NCBI RefSeq assembly: GCF_037023145.1
Contig: NZ_CP146094.1
Location: 248,001-312,000 of the forward strand
Source of the DNA: Ralstonia sp. RRA
Lineage (GTDB): Bacteria > Pseudomonadota > Gammaproteobacteria > Burkholderiales > Burkholderiaceae
Direction of reading: 5' to 3'
Length of the DNA stretch: 64,000 nt
The notes beneath the pieces are model-generated. The model worked only from the letters and a program-made list of their open reading frames with translations. It ran no database searches and had not been told where the DNA came from. Shown here one piece after another: positions 17,617 to 25,650 of the stretch. Numbering within the stretch: position 1 is the stretch's first letter; each line of letters opens with the position of its first letter. The translations under genes were made by a program, and so were the position numbers.

Positions 17617-18231
17617 ATGAAGCGGACCCTGCTGATGCCTTGGCTGCTGTTGTTGGCCATGCCGGCGACAGGAGAAACGATCCTGTTCACCCAGGACAAG
17701 CCTGGCGCATTGCCTGCGGGATGGGTGGCTGGCGTCACCGGCCACGGCACGCCCAGATGGACCGTTGAGGCGGACGCTGCCGGCACCAACGTGCTCAAGC
17801 AGTCTGGCTCCGGCGATTTCCCGTGGTGCGTGAAACAGGGTACCGCCGTCGCCGACGGGTTCGTCGAGGTGAAGTTCAAGCCTGTCGCTGGTCATGAAGA
17901 TCAGGCCGGGGGCGTCGTCTGGCGCTGGAAGGACGGCAACGATTACTACGTCGCGCGCGCGAACGCGCTGGAGAACAACGTCTCGCTGTACTACACGACG
18001 GGTGGTCACCGGCACACGCTTCGCTACCAGGATGCGCCGGTTGCCGCGCAGGCCTGGCATACGTTGCGGGTGGAATTCGCGGGCGATCGCATTCAGGTAT
18101 CGCTGGATGGCAAGCGCTACATCGACGTGACGGACGATCACATCCGCGGTACCGGCGCGGTTGGGGTCTGGACCAAGGCCGACAGCGTGACCCTGTTCGA
18201 CGCGTTCTCGTACGGCACCACCGCGAAGTAA
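17617..18231 (+). CDS. exported jelly-roll (DUF1080-like) protein
   Basis: The 204-residue protein has a signal peptide (LLMPWLLLLAMPATGETI) and a beta-sandwich fold resembling the concanavalin/DUF1080 group: GGVVWRWKDGNDYYVARAN, AQAWHTLRVEFAGDRIQVSL and GAVGVWTKADSVTLFD are typical strands. It is probably periplasmic. The AAGGAG ribosome site places the start at 17617. It lies 20 bases after the ChrB-C gene, so it is co-transcribed with the chromate genes. Carbohydrate binding is usual for the fold, but its role in chromate stress is not established. Confidence 0.7.
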   Translation: MKRTLLMPWLLLLAMPATGETILFTQDKPGALPAGWVAGVTGHGTPRWTVEADAAGTNVLKQSGSGDFPWCVKQGTAVADGFVEVKFKPVAGHEDQAGGVVWRWKDGNDYYVARANALENNVSLYYTTGGHRHTLRYQDAPVAAQAWHTLRVEFAGDRIQVSLDGKRYIDVTDDHIRGTGAVGVWTKADSVTLFDAFSYGTTAK

Positions 18232-18249
18232 TACAGAGAGGAGAAAGAA

Positions 18250-18654
18250 GTGAATTTCAAGTCGGAAGTGGGCGGGACCAAAGGCCGGTTGCCATGCGCA
18301 ATTGTCTGGGCTGGAATCGCGATGCTATGTACCACCACTTCGGTGCTGGCCGATGAAGGTTTCAAGCACCTGAGCGGTGCTGAACTCAAGAAGGCGATCG
18401 TTGGCAAGACCATCACTGATGGCACCCACTGGTCGGACAAGTTCAAGCCCGACGGCACGGTCGAATCCGTCATGCACGGACAGGTCCTAGGCGGCCGCTG
18501 GCGCGTGCGGGGCGGCGAGTTGTGCATTGCCGATTCCAACGGCAAGGGCAAGCCCCAGGCCGAGGATTGCTTCGAAGTCTGGCGCCATGGCCACGCAATC
18601 GAATATCGGCGCAATGGAAACGGCTTTGCGCAGGGGGATTTGGTCAACAGATGA
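18250..18654 (+). CDS. exported small protein, 134 aa
   Basis: It starts at a GTG preceded by an AGAGGAG ribosome site. A signal-like segment (CAIVWAGIAMLCTTTSVLADEG) is followed by a beta-rich domain with SGAELKKAIVGKTITDGTHW and RWRVRGGELCIADSNG, which resembles DUF995-type periplasmic proteins. Two Cys may form a disulfide. It lies in the same row as the chromate genes, 18 bases after the jelly-roll protein. Function unknown. Confidence 0.65.
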   Translation: MNFKSEVGGTKGRLPCAIVWAGIAMLCTTTSVLADEGFKHLSGAELKKAIVGKTITDGTHWSDKFKPDGTVESVMHGQVLGGRWRVRGGELCIADSNGKGKPQAEDCFEVWRHGHAIEYRRNGNGFAQGDLVNR

Positions 18655-18670
18655 CGTATCGGAGCCCACC

Positions 18671-18976
18671 ATGTCGAATGACGCCCAGCAGCTCGCTGCA
18701 ATCGTTCTCGCCTGTTCATTAGCCTTCGCGATCGCCGGCTGCAAGAAGAACCCGTTTGGCGAGCGCAGCAGCGAGGTCGTCGGTATTGCGCAAGTCCCGG
18801 CGCCAGTCAAAGCGACGATTGATCGGCAGGCGGGCGGGCGGGCGATCGGCGAAATCGAGAAGCAGACGCAGAACGGCCGGGTCCGCTACGAGGTCACGCT
18901 CGGCAGTGGAAGCGACAAGTCCACCGTGCTCATCGGCCAAGACGGTCAGCAAATCGCCGACGAAGACGATGACTGA
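18671..18976 (+). CDS. small lipoprotein with PepSY-like domain, 101 aa
   Basis: The start ATG at 18671 follows GGAG. An N-terminal hydrophobic stretch ends in the lipobox-like AIAGC (Cys near 24), so it is probably a lipoprotein. The remaining domain (VPAPVKATIDRQAGG, GRVRYEVTLGSGS, VLIGQDGQQI) resembles short PepSY-like repeats. It overlaps the following MFS gene by eight bases, implying coupled translation. It has not been assigned a role in chromate or nickel resistance. Confidence 0.65.
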   Translation: MSNDAQQLAAIVLACSLAFAIAGCKKNPFGERSSEVVGIAQVPAPVKATIDRQAGGRAIGEIEKQTQNGRVRYEVTLGSGSDKSTVLIGQDGQQIADEDDD

Positions 18977-20237
18977 GGCTGTACATCACGGCCTGGCATC
19001 TGCCGTGGCCGCCACCCGGGGCCGGCTCACACGCTGGCTTCTGCCGTCGGGCGTTGATGCAGGTGCCTGGTTCATCCTTGTCGGCCGGGCACTGCGCGGT
19101 TTTTGCGACGGCTACATCGCCGTGCTGTTGCCGGCATACCTGCTGGCGCTCGGGCTCACCCAGTGGGCCGTCGGGCTCGTTAGCAGCGCCACGCTGATCG
19201 GCTCGGCGCTGGCAACGATTCTGGTCGGCATGCTCGGCAGTCGCTTTGCGCCGCGCCGCCTCCTGATGCTGGCGGCCGCCTTGATGGCGGCGACCGGCGT
19301 GGGCTTTGCCGGGCTCTCCGATCTCTGGCCGCTGCTGGCCATCGCCTTTGTCGGCACGCTCAACCCCAGTTCAGGCGATGTCAGTGTGTTCCTCCCGCTG
19401 GAGCAGGCGCGTCTGGCGGAATCGGCTTTGCCCGATGCCCGTACCGCGCTCTTCGCCCGCTACAGCCTGATCGGGGCGTTTTCCGCCGCCATCGGTGCCT
19501 TGGCCGCAGCCCTGCCTGGCTGGCTCGCTACGCATAGCGGCCTGTCTTTCCTGGCGGCGATGCGAGCGATGTTCTTCGTCTACGCATTGATCGGTGTCGC
19601 ACTCTGGGTGCTCTATGCGCGTCTGCCTCTGCATCAGCCGCAATCAGGCGGGGCTGCAACTCCACTGGGGCCTTCGCGCGGCATCGTGATCCGGCTGGCG
19701 CTGCTTTTCAGCGTGGATGCGTTTGCGGGCGGCCTGGTGGTCAACGCACTGCTATCGCTGTGGCTGATGCAGCGTTTTGGCCTTTCGCCCGGGGCCGCAG
19801 GCCAGTTCTTCTTCTTTGCGGGGCTGCTGACGACGGCGTCCCAGCTCGTCGCCGTGCCCCTCGCGCGCAAGATCGGCTTGCTCAACACGATGGTGTTCAC
19901 GCATATCCCGTCCAGCCTCTGCCTGATCGCGGCGGCGTTCGCGCCGTCGCTGGCCTTGACCCTGGGGCTGCTGCTCGTGCGCAGCGCGCTCTCCCAAATG
20001 GATGTGCCGACCCGAACGGCCTACGTGATGGCGGTGGTGACGCCGCCCGAGCGCACCGCCGCGGCAAGCCTGACCTCGGTTCCCAGAAGCCTGGCCGCTG
20101 CCATCAGCCCGACACTGGCCAGCGCGATGCTCGCCGCCGGCTGGATTGGCGCACCGTTGGTGGCCTGCGGCGTCCTGAAAATTGTCTACGACCTCGCCAT
20201 CCTGCGCGGATTTCGGCGCGTCGAACCGCTCAACTGA
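18969..20237 (+). CDS. MFS transporter of the chromate cluster
   Basis: From the ATG at 18969 the protein has 422 residues with about twelve membrane helices. The N-terminal half has the MFS loop GSRFAPRRLLMLAAALMAATG. A longer upstream frame exists, but the overlap with the lipoprotein gene and the start MTEAVHHGLA are more sensible. MFS genes like this occur downstream of chrA in other chromate clusters; the substrate is unknown. It is followed after about 40 bases by a DUF1259-like gene. Confidence 0.8.
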   Translation: MTEAVHHGLASAVAATRGRLTRWLLPSGVDAGAWFILVGRALRGFCDGYIAVLLPAYLLALGLTQWAVGLVSSATLIGSALATILVGMLGSRFAPRRLLMLAAALMAATGVGFAGLSDLWPLLAIAFVGTLNPSSGDVSVFLPLEQARLAESALPDARTALFARYSLIGAFSAAIGALAAALPGWLATHSGLSFLAAMRAMFFVYALIGVALWVLYARLPLHQPQSGGAATPLGPSRGIVIRLALLFSVDAFAGGLVVNALLSLWLMQRFGLSPGAAGQFFFFAGLLTTASQLVAVPLARKIGLLNTMVFTHIPSSLCLIAAAFAPSLALTLGLLLVRSALSQMDVPTRTAYVMAVVTPPERTAAASLTSVPRSLAAAISPTLASAMLAAGWIGAPLVACGVLKIVYDLAILRGFRRVEPLN

Positions 20238-20280
20238 CCGAGGCGTTTCCCCGTCCCCCCCCCAACCCTTGGAGTATGAA

Positions 20281-21216
20281 ATGGCTTTGCGAACACCGAT
20301 TGCTCTTGCCCTGGCTGCAACCGTCAGCGTCTGTGCCATCGCCCACGCGGCGTCGCCCGCGCAGCGAGCCGCCCTGGATACCGCTCGCATCGAACAGGTC
20401 ACCGGCCTGAAGGGCAGCTTCTCCGAGCGGGAGAACGTCTTCAAGGTGTCGAAGCCGCGCAACGATGTCCCCATCCAAGTGGACGGCGTGGCCATGCCGC
20501 CCTTCATGGGACTGACCTCCTGGGCGGCGTTCACGCCAGCCCATGACGGCCACGCCATGCTGATGGGCGACACCGTGCTCTTCGAGGATGAGGTGAACCC
20601 GGCCATGAGCGCGGCACTCGACGCCGGGCTGGAGGTCACGGCACTGCACAACCACTTCTTCTTCGACCGGCCTCGGGTGTATTTCATGCATATCGGCGGC
20701 ATGGGCGACCCGGCCGAACTCGCCGCTGGCGTAAAGAAGGTCTACGACAAAATCGCCGAGATTCGTGCGGCGAACCCAGCTCCCGGGACGGCGTTTCCCG
20801 GCAAGATCGCCAGCGAGAACAAGATCACGCCGGCGCCCTTGGACGCCATTTTTGGGACGAAGGGGCAAGCCAGCAATGGCATGTTCAAGGTCGTGATCGG
20901 TGCCAAGGGCACCATGCACGGTGTGTCCTTCGGCAATGAAATGGGGCTGAACACCTGGGCCGCGTTTGCCGGCACCGATGACGAGGCCGTGGTGGATGGT
21001 GACTTCGCGATGCGCGAAGACGAGCTGCAGCCCGTGCTGAAGTCGATGCGGGCCGATGGCATCAACATCGTGGCCATTCACCAGCACATGACGCACGAGC
21101 AGCCGCGCTACATGTTCCTGCACTACTGGGGCAAGGGCAAAGCGGTCGACCTGGCAAAGGGCGTGAAGAAAGCCCTGGACGCGCAGGCCAGCGTGCACAA
21201 ATCAGTGATGCGGTGA
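20281..21216 (+). CDS. LppY/LpqO-type (DUF1259) exported protein
   Basis: The 311-residue protein has a signal peptide (IALALAATVSVCAIAHA). It contains two tandem copies of a domain: LTSWAAFTPAHDGHAMLMGD with LEVTALHNHFFFDRPRVYFMHI, and NTWAAFAGTDDEAVVDGDF with INIVAIHQHMTHEQPRYMFL. Each copy carries an HxH pattern that could bind metal. DUF1259 proteins recur in chromate clusters, role unknown. A TTGGAG ribosome site precedes the ATG; an overlapping ATG five bases upstream is out of frame. Confidence 0.8.
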   Translation: MALRTPIALALAATVSVCAIAHAASPAQRAALDTARIEQVTGLKGSFSERENVFKVSKPRNDVPIQVDGVAMPPFMGLTSWAAFTPAHDGHAMLMGDTVLFEDEVNPAMSAALDAGLEVTALHNHFFFDRPRVYFMHIGGMGDPAELAAGVKKVYDKIAEIRAANPAPGTAFPGKIASENKITPAPLDAIFGTKGQASNGMFKVVIGAKGTMHGVSFGNEMGLNTWAAFAGTDDEAVVDGDFAMREDELQPVLKSMRADGINIVAIHQHMTHEQPRYMFLHYWGKGKAVDLAKGVKKALDAQASVHKSVMR

Positions 21217-21275
21217 GCGCGGGCCAGCATGTCCGGTCCCCGCGCTTGTCTGCGGTCCTCAAAACTTTGAGAGCC

Positions 21276-22199
21276 ATGCACACCCGATCGCCGATACTCG
21301 AAGGCTGCACGTCATTCAGGTGCGTACTCGCACTTGCCACCCTCGCACTCGGTTTGGCACTTACCGTCAGTGCGGCAACGCAAAGGCCGGCCGGGACACT
21401 GCCGTTGCGACATGTGGGCGACTATCCGTTACCTGGCGCCACGACGCGCTGGGACTACCTCAGCTTGGACCCGACCAGGTCGCGGCTGTTTGTCGCCCAC
21501 CTCGGGGATAGCGCGGTGGTTGTCGTGGACACCAAAACCAAAGGGGTGCTGGCCACGATCAGCAACATCCGTCATGTCCATGGCACGTTGGCCGTTCCGG
21601 AGCTCGACCGTGTGTATGCCTCCGCGACGGGGACCGACGAAATCGTGGCAATCGACGCCGCGACGCTGAGAATCGTCGCCCGTATTCCGGGAGGCATCTA
21701 TCCTGACGGCGTCGCCTACGCCCCGGAACTCGGCAAGCTGTATGTTTCCGATGAGACCGGTAACACGGAAACGGTAATTGATGCCCGCACCAGCCAGCGA
21801 ATAACGACGATCGCGCTGGGCGGCGCCGTTGGGAACACGCAGTATGACCCGGTTTCGAAGCACATCCTCGTCAACGTCCAGGGACGGGGGATCTTGGCCG
21901 AGATCGACCCGCGCACCGATCAAGTCGTGGATCGCATCCCATTGCCCGGTGCCGAAGGAAACCATGGGCTGCTGATCGTGCCCAAGCTGCGACTGGCGTT
22001 TATCGCGTGCGAGGGCGACAGTCGCTTGCTGGTGTTGAGCCTGAACACCAGACAGGTGGTTGCAAGCTTCGGGGTTGGACAGACGCCCGACGTCGTGGCC
22101 TACGACGCGGCGCTCGGATGGTTGTATGTCGCTAGCGAATCCGGCGTCTTGACGATCTTTAAGGGGTCGTCTCAGAAAACGGAAAATAAAGCACGCTAA
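21276..22199 (+). CDS. YncE-like beta-propeller protein, truncated by a transposon end
   Basis: It starts at an ATG after a GAGAG site, with a signal segment (VLALATLALGLALTVSAAT). Repeated propeller strands follow (RLFVAHLGDSAVVVVDTKT, DRVYASATGTDEIVAIDAAT, LYVSDETGNTETVIDA, LYVASESGVLTIFKG). The last residues, SSQKTENKAR plus stop, are translated from the Tn3-family inverted repeat at 22163-22200. The native C-terminus has therefore been replaced, and at least part of the last propeller blade is missing. It is the last gene of the chromate row. Confidence 0.8.
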   Translation: MHTRSPILEGCTSFRCVLALATLALGLALTVSAATQRPAGTLPLRHVGDYPLPGATTRWDYLSLDPTRSRLFVAHLGDSAVVVVDTKTKGVLATISNIRHVHGTLAVPELDRVYASATGTDEIVAIDAATLRIVARIPGGIYPDGVAYAPELGKLYVSDETGNTETVIDARTSQRITTIALGGAVGNTQYDPVSKHILVNVQGRGILAEIDPRTDQVVDRIPLPGAEGNHGLLIVPKLRLAFIACEGDSRLLVLSLNTRQVVASFGVGQTPDVVAYDAALGWLYVASESGVLTIFKGSSQKTENKAR

Positions 22200-22200
22200 G
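22163..22200. repeat. 38-bp Tn3-family terminal inverted repeat, element body to the right
   Basis: The sequence begins GGGGTCGTCTCAGAAAACGG and ends GCACGCTAAG, the standard GGGG...TAAG form of Tn3-family ends. GGGG faces left, so the element lies to the right, starting with the resolvase gene whose stop codon sits inside the repeat. I found no partner repeat in the window, so this is a lone or distant end. Confidence 0.85.
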
Positions 22201-22753
22201 CGTGCGTGGAGGCTGGCACCCAGCGGTACAGCGTCGGAATGGACACGCCGAGGTTCTTGGCCACGTCCTTGGGCGGCACCCCGCTGGCCAGCAGCTTCTT
22301 GGCCGACTCGATCTTGCTGTCGGTCATCTTCGGCTTGCGGCCGCCTTTGCGGCCGAGCTGCTTGGCGACTTCCAGCCCGGCGCGGGTGCGCTCGACGGTC
22401 AGCTCGCGCTCCATTTCGGCAAGGCTCGCCATGACGTGGAAGAAGAACCGCCCGGATGGTGTGCCGGTGTCGATGGAGTCGGTGAGGCTCCTGAACTGGA
22501 CACCGTGCTTGTGCAGATCGCCGACCAGATCGACCAGTTGCTTGACCGACCGGCCCAGCCGGTCGAGCTTCCAGACGACCAAAGTATCGCCTTCGCGCAG
22601 CATTTCGAGCGTCTTGGCCAAGCCAGGCCGGTCTGCCCGCGTGCCACTCACCTTGTCCTCGAAGACCTTTTTACATCCGGCCTTGCTCAAGGCTTCGCGT
22701 TGCAGCTCCAGGTTCTGATCCTGCGTCGAGACGCGCGCATAGCCAATCAACAT
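22196..22753 (-). CDS. tnpR: serine recombinase, TnpR-type resolvase
   Basis: The 185-residue resolvase has the catalytic N-terminus MLIGYARVSTQDQ (Ser9), the VVWKLDRLGRS motif (Arg pair near residue 70), helix E (LAEMERELTVERTRAG) and a C-terminal helix-turn-helix (DVAKNLGVSIPTLYRW). It resolves cointegrates of Tn3-type transposons at a res site. The final codons STHA and the stop fall inside the inverted repeat. The start overlaps the preceding gene's stop, so expression is coupled to the three genes upstream. The matching tnpA is not next to it. Confidence 0.92.
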   Translation of the reverse strand: MLIGYARVSTQDQNLELQREALSKAGCKKVFEDKVSGTRADRPGLAKTLEMLREGDTLVVWKLDRLGRSVKQLVDLVGDLHKHGVQFRSLTDSIDTGTPSGRFFFHVMASLAEMERELTVERTRAGLEVAKQLGRKGGRKPKMTDSKIESAKKLLASGVPPKDVAKNLGVSIPTLYRWVPASTHA

Positions 22754-23118
22754 GGCTTGTCTCGCGCCCGGTCGATGCGTTCCTGCATCGCCTGCATCAC
22801 TTCTTCGTGGGTGTACGATCTGGCGTTGGCGTCGGTGGCTTGCCGCAGGGCTTCCTCAACCTCGCGCGTCATCCGCTCGTAATCCTCCGGCCACAGCGCT
22901 TGCTCCATGCGCAGCGACGCCTGACCCAGCAGGTGCAGCAGGCTGAACAGCCGCATGTCGTTGGTGGCGACGATGCGCTCCCGAATCTGCTCCTGAATAG
23001 CTTCGCTAGCCCGATGCGCTTGTGGTGTGGCAGTCCCCTCGTAGTCAGCGGGGAATTCCGCTTCCTCGGCAATCCTTGCCCAGGCGCTGGCCAGCGCCTC
23101 GATGGTTGACGTGCTCAT
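22747..23118 (-). CDS. hypothetical protein in a row with tnpR, 123 aa
   Basis: The protein starts MSTSTIEALASAWARIAEEAE at 23118, overlapping the stop of the previous gene (ATGA). It is helical and acidic with no membrane segment (LLHLLGQASLRMEQALWPEDYERM). The stop overlaps the tnpR start. I do not recognise the family. Four coupled genes from 23938 to 22196 suggest an operon including the resolvase. Function unknown; a role in element maintenance is only a guess. Confidence 0.65.
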   Translation of the reverse strand: MSTSTIEALASAWARIAEEAEFPADYEGTATPQAHRASEAIQEQIRERIVATNDMRLFSLLHLLGQASLRMEQALWPEDYERMTREVEEALRQATDANARSYTHEEVMQAMQERIDRARDKPC

Positions 23119-23615
23119 TTCCGCCGCTCCTGTGCTCTTTGGCGAATCAACCGGCCAAGGGGCCTCGACGCGAAAACCAGCAGCATCACGCCTATCGGAT
23201 ACCAGGTCGAGAAGACCACCAAGGCATCGAAGGCTGGCCGTCCGGTGTTGGTAGGCAGTACGGCGGTCACAGCCATCAACCCGCCGACCGTCCAGATGAT
23301 GCGCCACACGTAGGGCATCACGCGGGGCACGTAGCCGTCATCGAAAGCGGTCTGGTAGTAGCGGCGCAGGCCGCGCTCGGCAAGCGCCTGGCGCTGCCGC
23401 TCCGACAGCGCATCCGTCCGGCCATACCAGCGCCGGAATGGTGGACAGCGCAGCAGCAAAGGGGTGAAGAGGATCATCACCGCCACGATCGCGACACCCC
23501 ACGCCATGACGGCGCCGGCATCGGGCCGCTTGGCGTTCTCGATCACGGGCGCGAAGACGCCCGGAGCACCGATCATCCAGAACAGCGCAATGTGCTGATG
23601 GAAGGAGAGCTTCAT
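23115..23615 (-). CDS. integral membrane protein, 166 aa
   Basis: The start at 23615 (MKLSFHQHIALFW) overlaps the stop of the upstream gene. About four membrane segments are visible: HIALFWMIGAPGVFAP, VMAWGVAIVAVMILFTPLLL, VWRIIWTVGGLMAVTAVL and VVFSTWYPIGVMLLVFA. A cytoplasmic loop of about 40 residues separates the pairs. No family was recognised. It is the second gene of the coupled four-gene row ending in tnpR. Confidence 0.65.
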   Translation of the reverse strand: MKLSFHQHIALFWMIGAPGVFAPVIENAKRPDAGAVMAWGVAIVAVMILFTPLLLRCPPFRRWYGRTDALSERQRQALAERGLRRYYQTAFDDGYVPRVMPYVWRIIWTVGGLMAVTAVLPTNTGRPAFDALVVFSTWYPIGVMLLVFASRPLGRLIRQRAQERRK

Positions 23616-23938
23616 TTGCTCATCCACTTGCGCAGCAGGCGCTTTTTCAGGGAGGCGCGTTCTTGCGGGTTGCGTCCCTTGTGATTGGCGATGCGATCCG
23701 CCGTGGCGGCCTGGCGCTTGACGGGCCAGTAGGAGCGGCCATCCTTGCCCATCGACCAGACGCTGCTGGCCTGGTTTTCCAGCAGGGGCAGATGGGCGCT
23801 CAGGGCTTCGGGCGACGCGCTGGTCAGCGCCGTGCGCTCACGGGTGCGCCAGCGCTGATGCCAGAGCTTCTTGTCCTCGCGCTCGCTGCCGCAGGTCGTG
23901 TGCCCGACGATGGGTGTTTTGCGGCGGCTGCGGCTCAT
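23612..23938 (-). CDS. basic hypothetical protein, 108 aa
   Basis: The protein starts MSRSRRKTPIVGHTTCGSER and is strongly basic at both ends (ASLKKRLLRKWMSK at the C-terminus). It contains no membrane segment. The composition suggests nucleic-acid binding (inference). It is the first gene of the coupled row 23938-22196, and its stop overlaps the membrane-protein start. The 250 bases upstream hold no clear gene. Similar small proteins occur on Proteobacterial plasmids and islands, but I cannot name a family. Confidence 0.6.
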   Translation of the reverse strand: MSRSRRKTPIVGHTTCGSEREDKKLWHQRWRTRERTALTSASPEALSAHLPLLENQASSVWSMGKDGRSYWPVKRQAATADRIANHKGRNPQERASLKKRLLRKWMSK

Positions 23939-24192
23939 AACGTAGTGGTCTCCAAGAACATTCAGGACTGATCCCAGGCGTCGATGGTCAAGACCTGATC
24001 GGCAGGACAGGCGGCTACGCGGTCGGGAACTGGATGGTGTTCAGTCTCATGCCGACCCCATTCGATTGATCGCGTCGCTTGCGGCACGCTGCGACGCAAG
24101 GAGGTTTGCGACCTGGTTTAGCAGCCGTGTCCGCTGCATGTCTGTTACCTATCTCCCCGACCGCTCATTGGACCAACTCCAGAGATTGGGCT

Positions 24193-24549
24193 CTATCGCT
24201 CAGCCAATACGAAACCGGCATTGGCTGATGCCACAACCGAGACGAACACAAATGGCTCGGTACCTGTATTTCGCGCCCCGTGCACTTGGCCCGGTCTTGC
24301 CACGGCTATCTCACCTTCCCTGAGGGCACGAACAATCCCATTGCCCTGAAAGTAATCAGCCATTCCCGACAAAACAGTCCACGTGTCTTGGCCGTGAGGA
24401 TGAATGTGAGCCGCAATTTCCTGCCCGGGATGGACATGCCAAACCACGATAATTGAGTCTCGGGTTTCAAGCACAACGGAACGAATAGGCTCGCCTTCGG
24501 ACGGCTGAACATACTCGGCTACAGAAAATATTCTCGATTCAACAGTCAT
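24193..24549 (-). CDS. small cupin-domain protein
   Basis: The 118-residue single-domain cupin starts at the ATG at 24549, six bases after GAGGG. Motif 1 reads HVHPGQEIAAHIHPHGQDTW, with the expected His cluster for metal binding. Motif 2 reads EGEIAVARPGQVHGARN. Cupins of this size bind a divalent metal and serve as isomerases, dioxygenases or sensors. No neighbour suggests a substrate. It is flanked on both sides by gene debris. Confidence 0.8.
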   Translation of the reverse strand: MTVESRIFSVAEYVQPSEGEPIRSVVLETRDSIIVVWHVHPGQEIAAHIHPHGQDTWTVLSGMADYFQGNGIVRALREGEIAVARPGQVHGARNTGTEPFVFVSVVASANAGFVLAER

Positions 24550-24596
24550 CGGAGATCCCTCTTTCACAGTGCCCCCAGACAGGCTGGATATGAGTT

Positions 24597-24770
24597 CTAA
24601 CTCGAATTTGAACGGGAGGCTGGTCGTGCGGTCGTGCAGTTGCCGATGAGCGTGTCGGCTGCTGCCTCCTTGCCCACCAGCGAACTCACGTCCGTTGCGG
24701 CCATCCAGAAGGTCTTGCCCGAGCGCGGCTCATAGGTCGCGGGATCGAACACGCCAGAGGGGCCGAACAT
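24597..24770 (-). pseudogene. short gene remnant of unknown origin
   Basis: A 57-codon minus frame reads MFGPSGVFDPATYEPRSGKT and continues FWMAATDVSSLVGKE before losing its character (TARPASRSNSS). The first ~45 residues have strong coding composition and look like the interior of a larger protein, possibly from a conjugation module of an integrative element (weak inference). It lies directly after the HEPN gene and in the same frame, so it may be a fragment placed there by recombination. Confidence 0.4.
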
Positions 24771-24785
24771 CGGCGGCTTGATTGG

Positions 24786-25172
24786 TCATGGCTCCATGCC
24801 TTTGTCGTTACGGTCTTCATCGTCGGCATCCTGACGCACGGCGGGCAATTGCTGGAGCAACGCCGGCAGCCATTCCTGTACCGTCTCCCACACCACATCG
24901 AGGTTGATGTCGAAATAGCCGTGAGCCATGCGATTACGCATATTGCGCATGCTGCGCCACGGCACGTCGGCATGCGCCTGGGTGAACTCGACGTAGCCAT
25001 CCATCACCTTTGTGGCCGCCTCGCCGATGACGATCAGGCTCATGATGACGGCCTGCTGGGTGCGCTTGTCGGCCAAGAAGTCGTCCTTGGCCATCCCTTC
25101 CACGAAGCTGCGCGCATCGGTTGCGGCCTGCTGAATGTGGTCGAGGTAATCGGGCAGGCGGTTCTCGCTCAT
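24786..25172 (-). CDS. hepT: HEPN-domain toxin of a MNT/HEPN pair (HepT-like)
   Basis: The 128-residue DUF86-type HEPN protein (LPDYLDHIQQAATDARSFVEG) carries the ribonuclease motif Rx4HxY as RNRMAHGY near residue 62. In this family HepT is an RNase toxin whose activity is blocked by the MNT partner, often by nucleotidylation of the Tyr in that motif. Its ATG overlaps the stop of the MNT gene (ATGA), the usual arrangement. It probably stabilises the accessory segment. Confidence 0.9.
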   Translation of the reverse strand: MSENRLPDYLDHIQQAATDARSFVEGMAKDDFLADKRTQQAVIMSLIVIGEAATKVMDGYVEFTQAHADVPWRSMRNMRNRMAHGYFDINLDVVWETVQEWLPALLQQLPAVRQDADDEDRNDKGMEP

Positions 25173-25459
25173 ATCGGTTGCGCCTCCGCGAGCACCTTGG
25201 CCCGGAACTTCGGCGGCAGGTCGCCGGGAGTCAGCAGATCGACGTCAACGCCGAGCAGCGATTTCAGTTCTTCTTCCAAATCGCCCAAGTCCAACAACGT
25301 GGCACCGGGCAGCGCATCGACCAACAGGTCGAGGTCGCTGCCATCCCGGTCGGTGCCATGCAGCACCGAGCCGAAGACGCGCGGGTTCGCGGCGCGAAAG
25401 CGGCCTACCGCTTCACGCACTGCGCTTCGCTTCATGTCAAGCACAACAGACGGTCGCAT
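25169..25459 (-). CDS. mntA: MNT-domain nucleotidyltransferase antitoxin (MntA-like)
   Basis: The 96-residue minimal nucleotidyltransferase has the active-site pattern FGSVLHGTDRDGSDLDLLVD (GS...DxD) and a third acidic residue in LLGVDVDLLTP. The family antitoxin transfers nucleotides to HepT. The ATG at 25459 has AAAGG six bases upstream; an in-frame ATG two codons earlier is also possible. It overlaps hepT by four bases. Confidence 0.9.
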   Translation of the reverse strand: MRPSVVLDMKRSAVREAVGRFRAANPRVFGSVLHGTDRDGSDLDLLVDALPGATLLDLGDLEEELKSLLGVDVDLLTPGDLPPKFRAKVLAEAQPI

Positions 25460-25566
25460 GCGCATCCTTTCTTATCGAAACTCGTTGAGATGATATGCAA
25501 TCAAGAATAGAATTTCAAGAACTATTTTCGAGAATCGCAATGCCTTGATTCCCGTGCCGCGCCTGT

Positions 25567-25650
25567 GAATTTCACCCGCTCGACGAGCGCAACACCGACG
25601 CCGCCTACGCCAAGAACCGGCGAATCGACCTCAAACTCACGAACCGCTGA
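25567..25650 (+). pseudogene. 3' remnant of an OmpA/MotB-type gene
   Basis: A plus frame reading EFHPLDERNTDAAYAKNRRI and DLKLTNR to a stop at 25650 matches the C-terminal end of OmpA/MotB peptidoglycan-binding domains (typical form: NT..A.AKNRRIE). Nothing upstream continues the domain, so only the last ~27 codons survive. The stop overlaps the 3' end of the convergent AraC gene. Confidence 0.65.
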
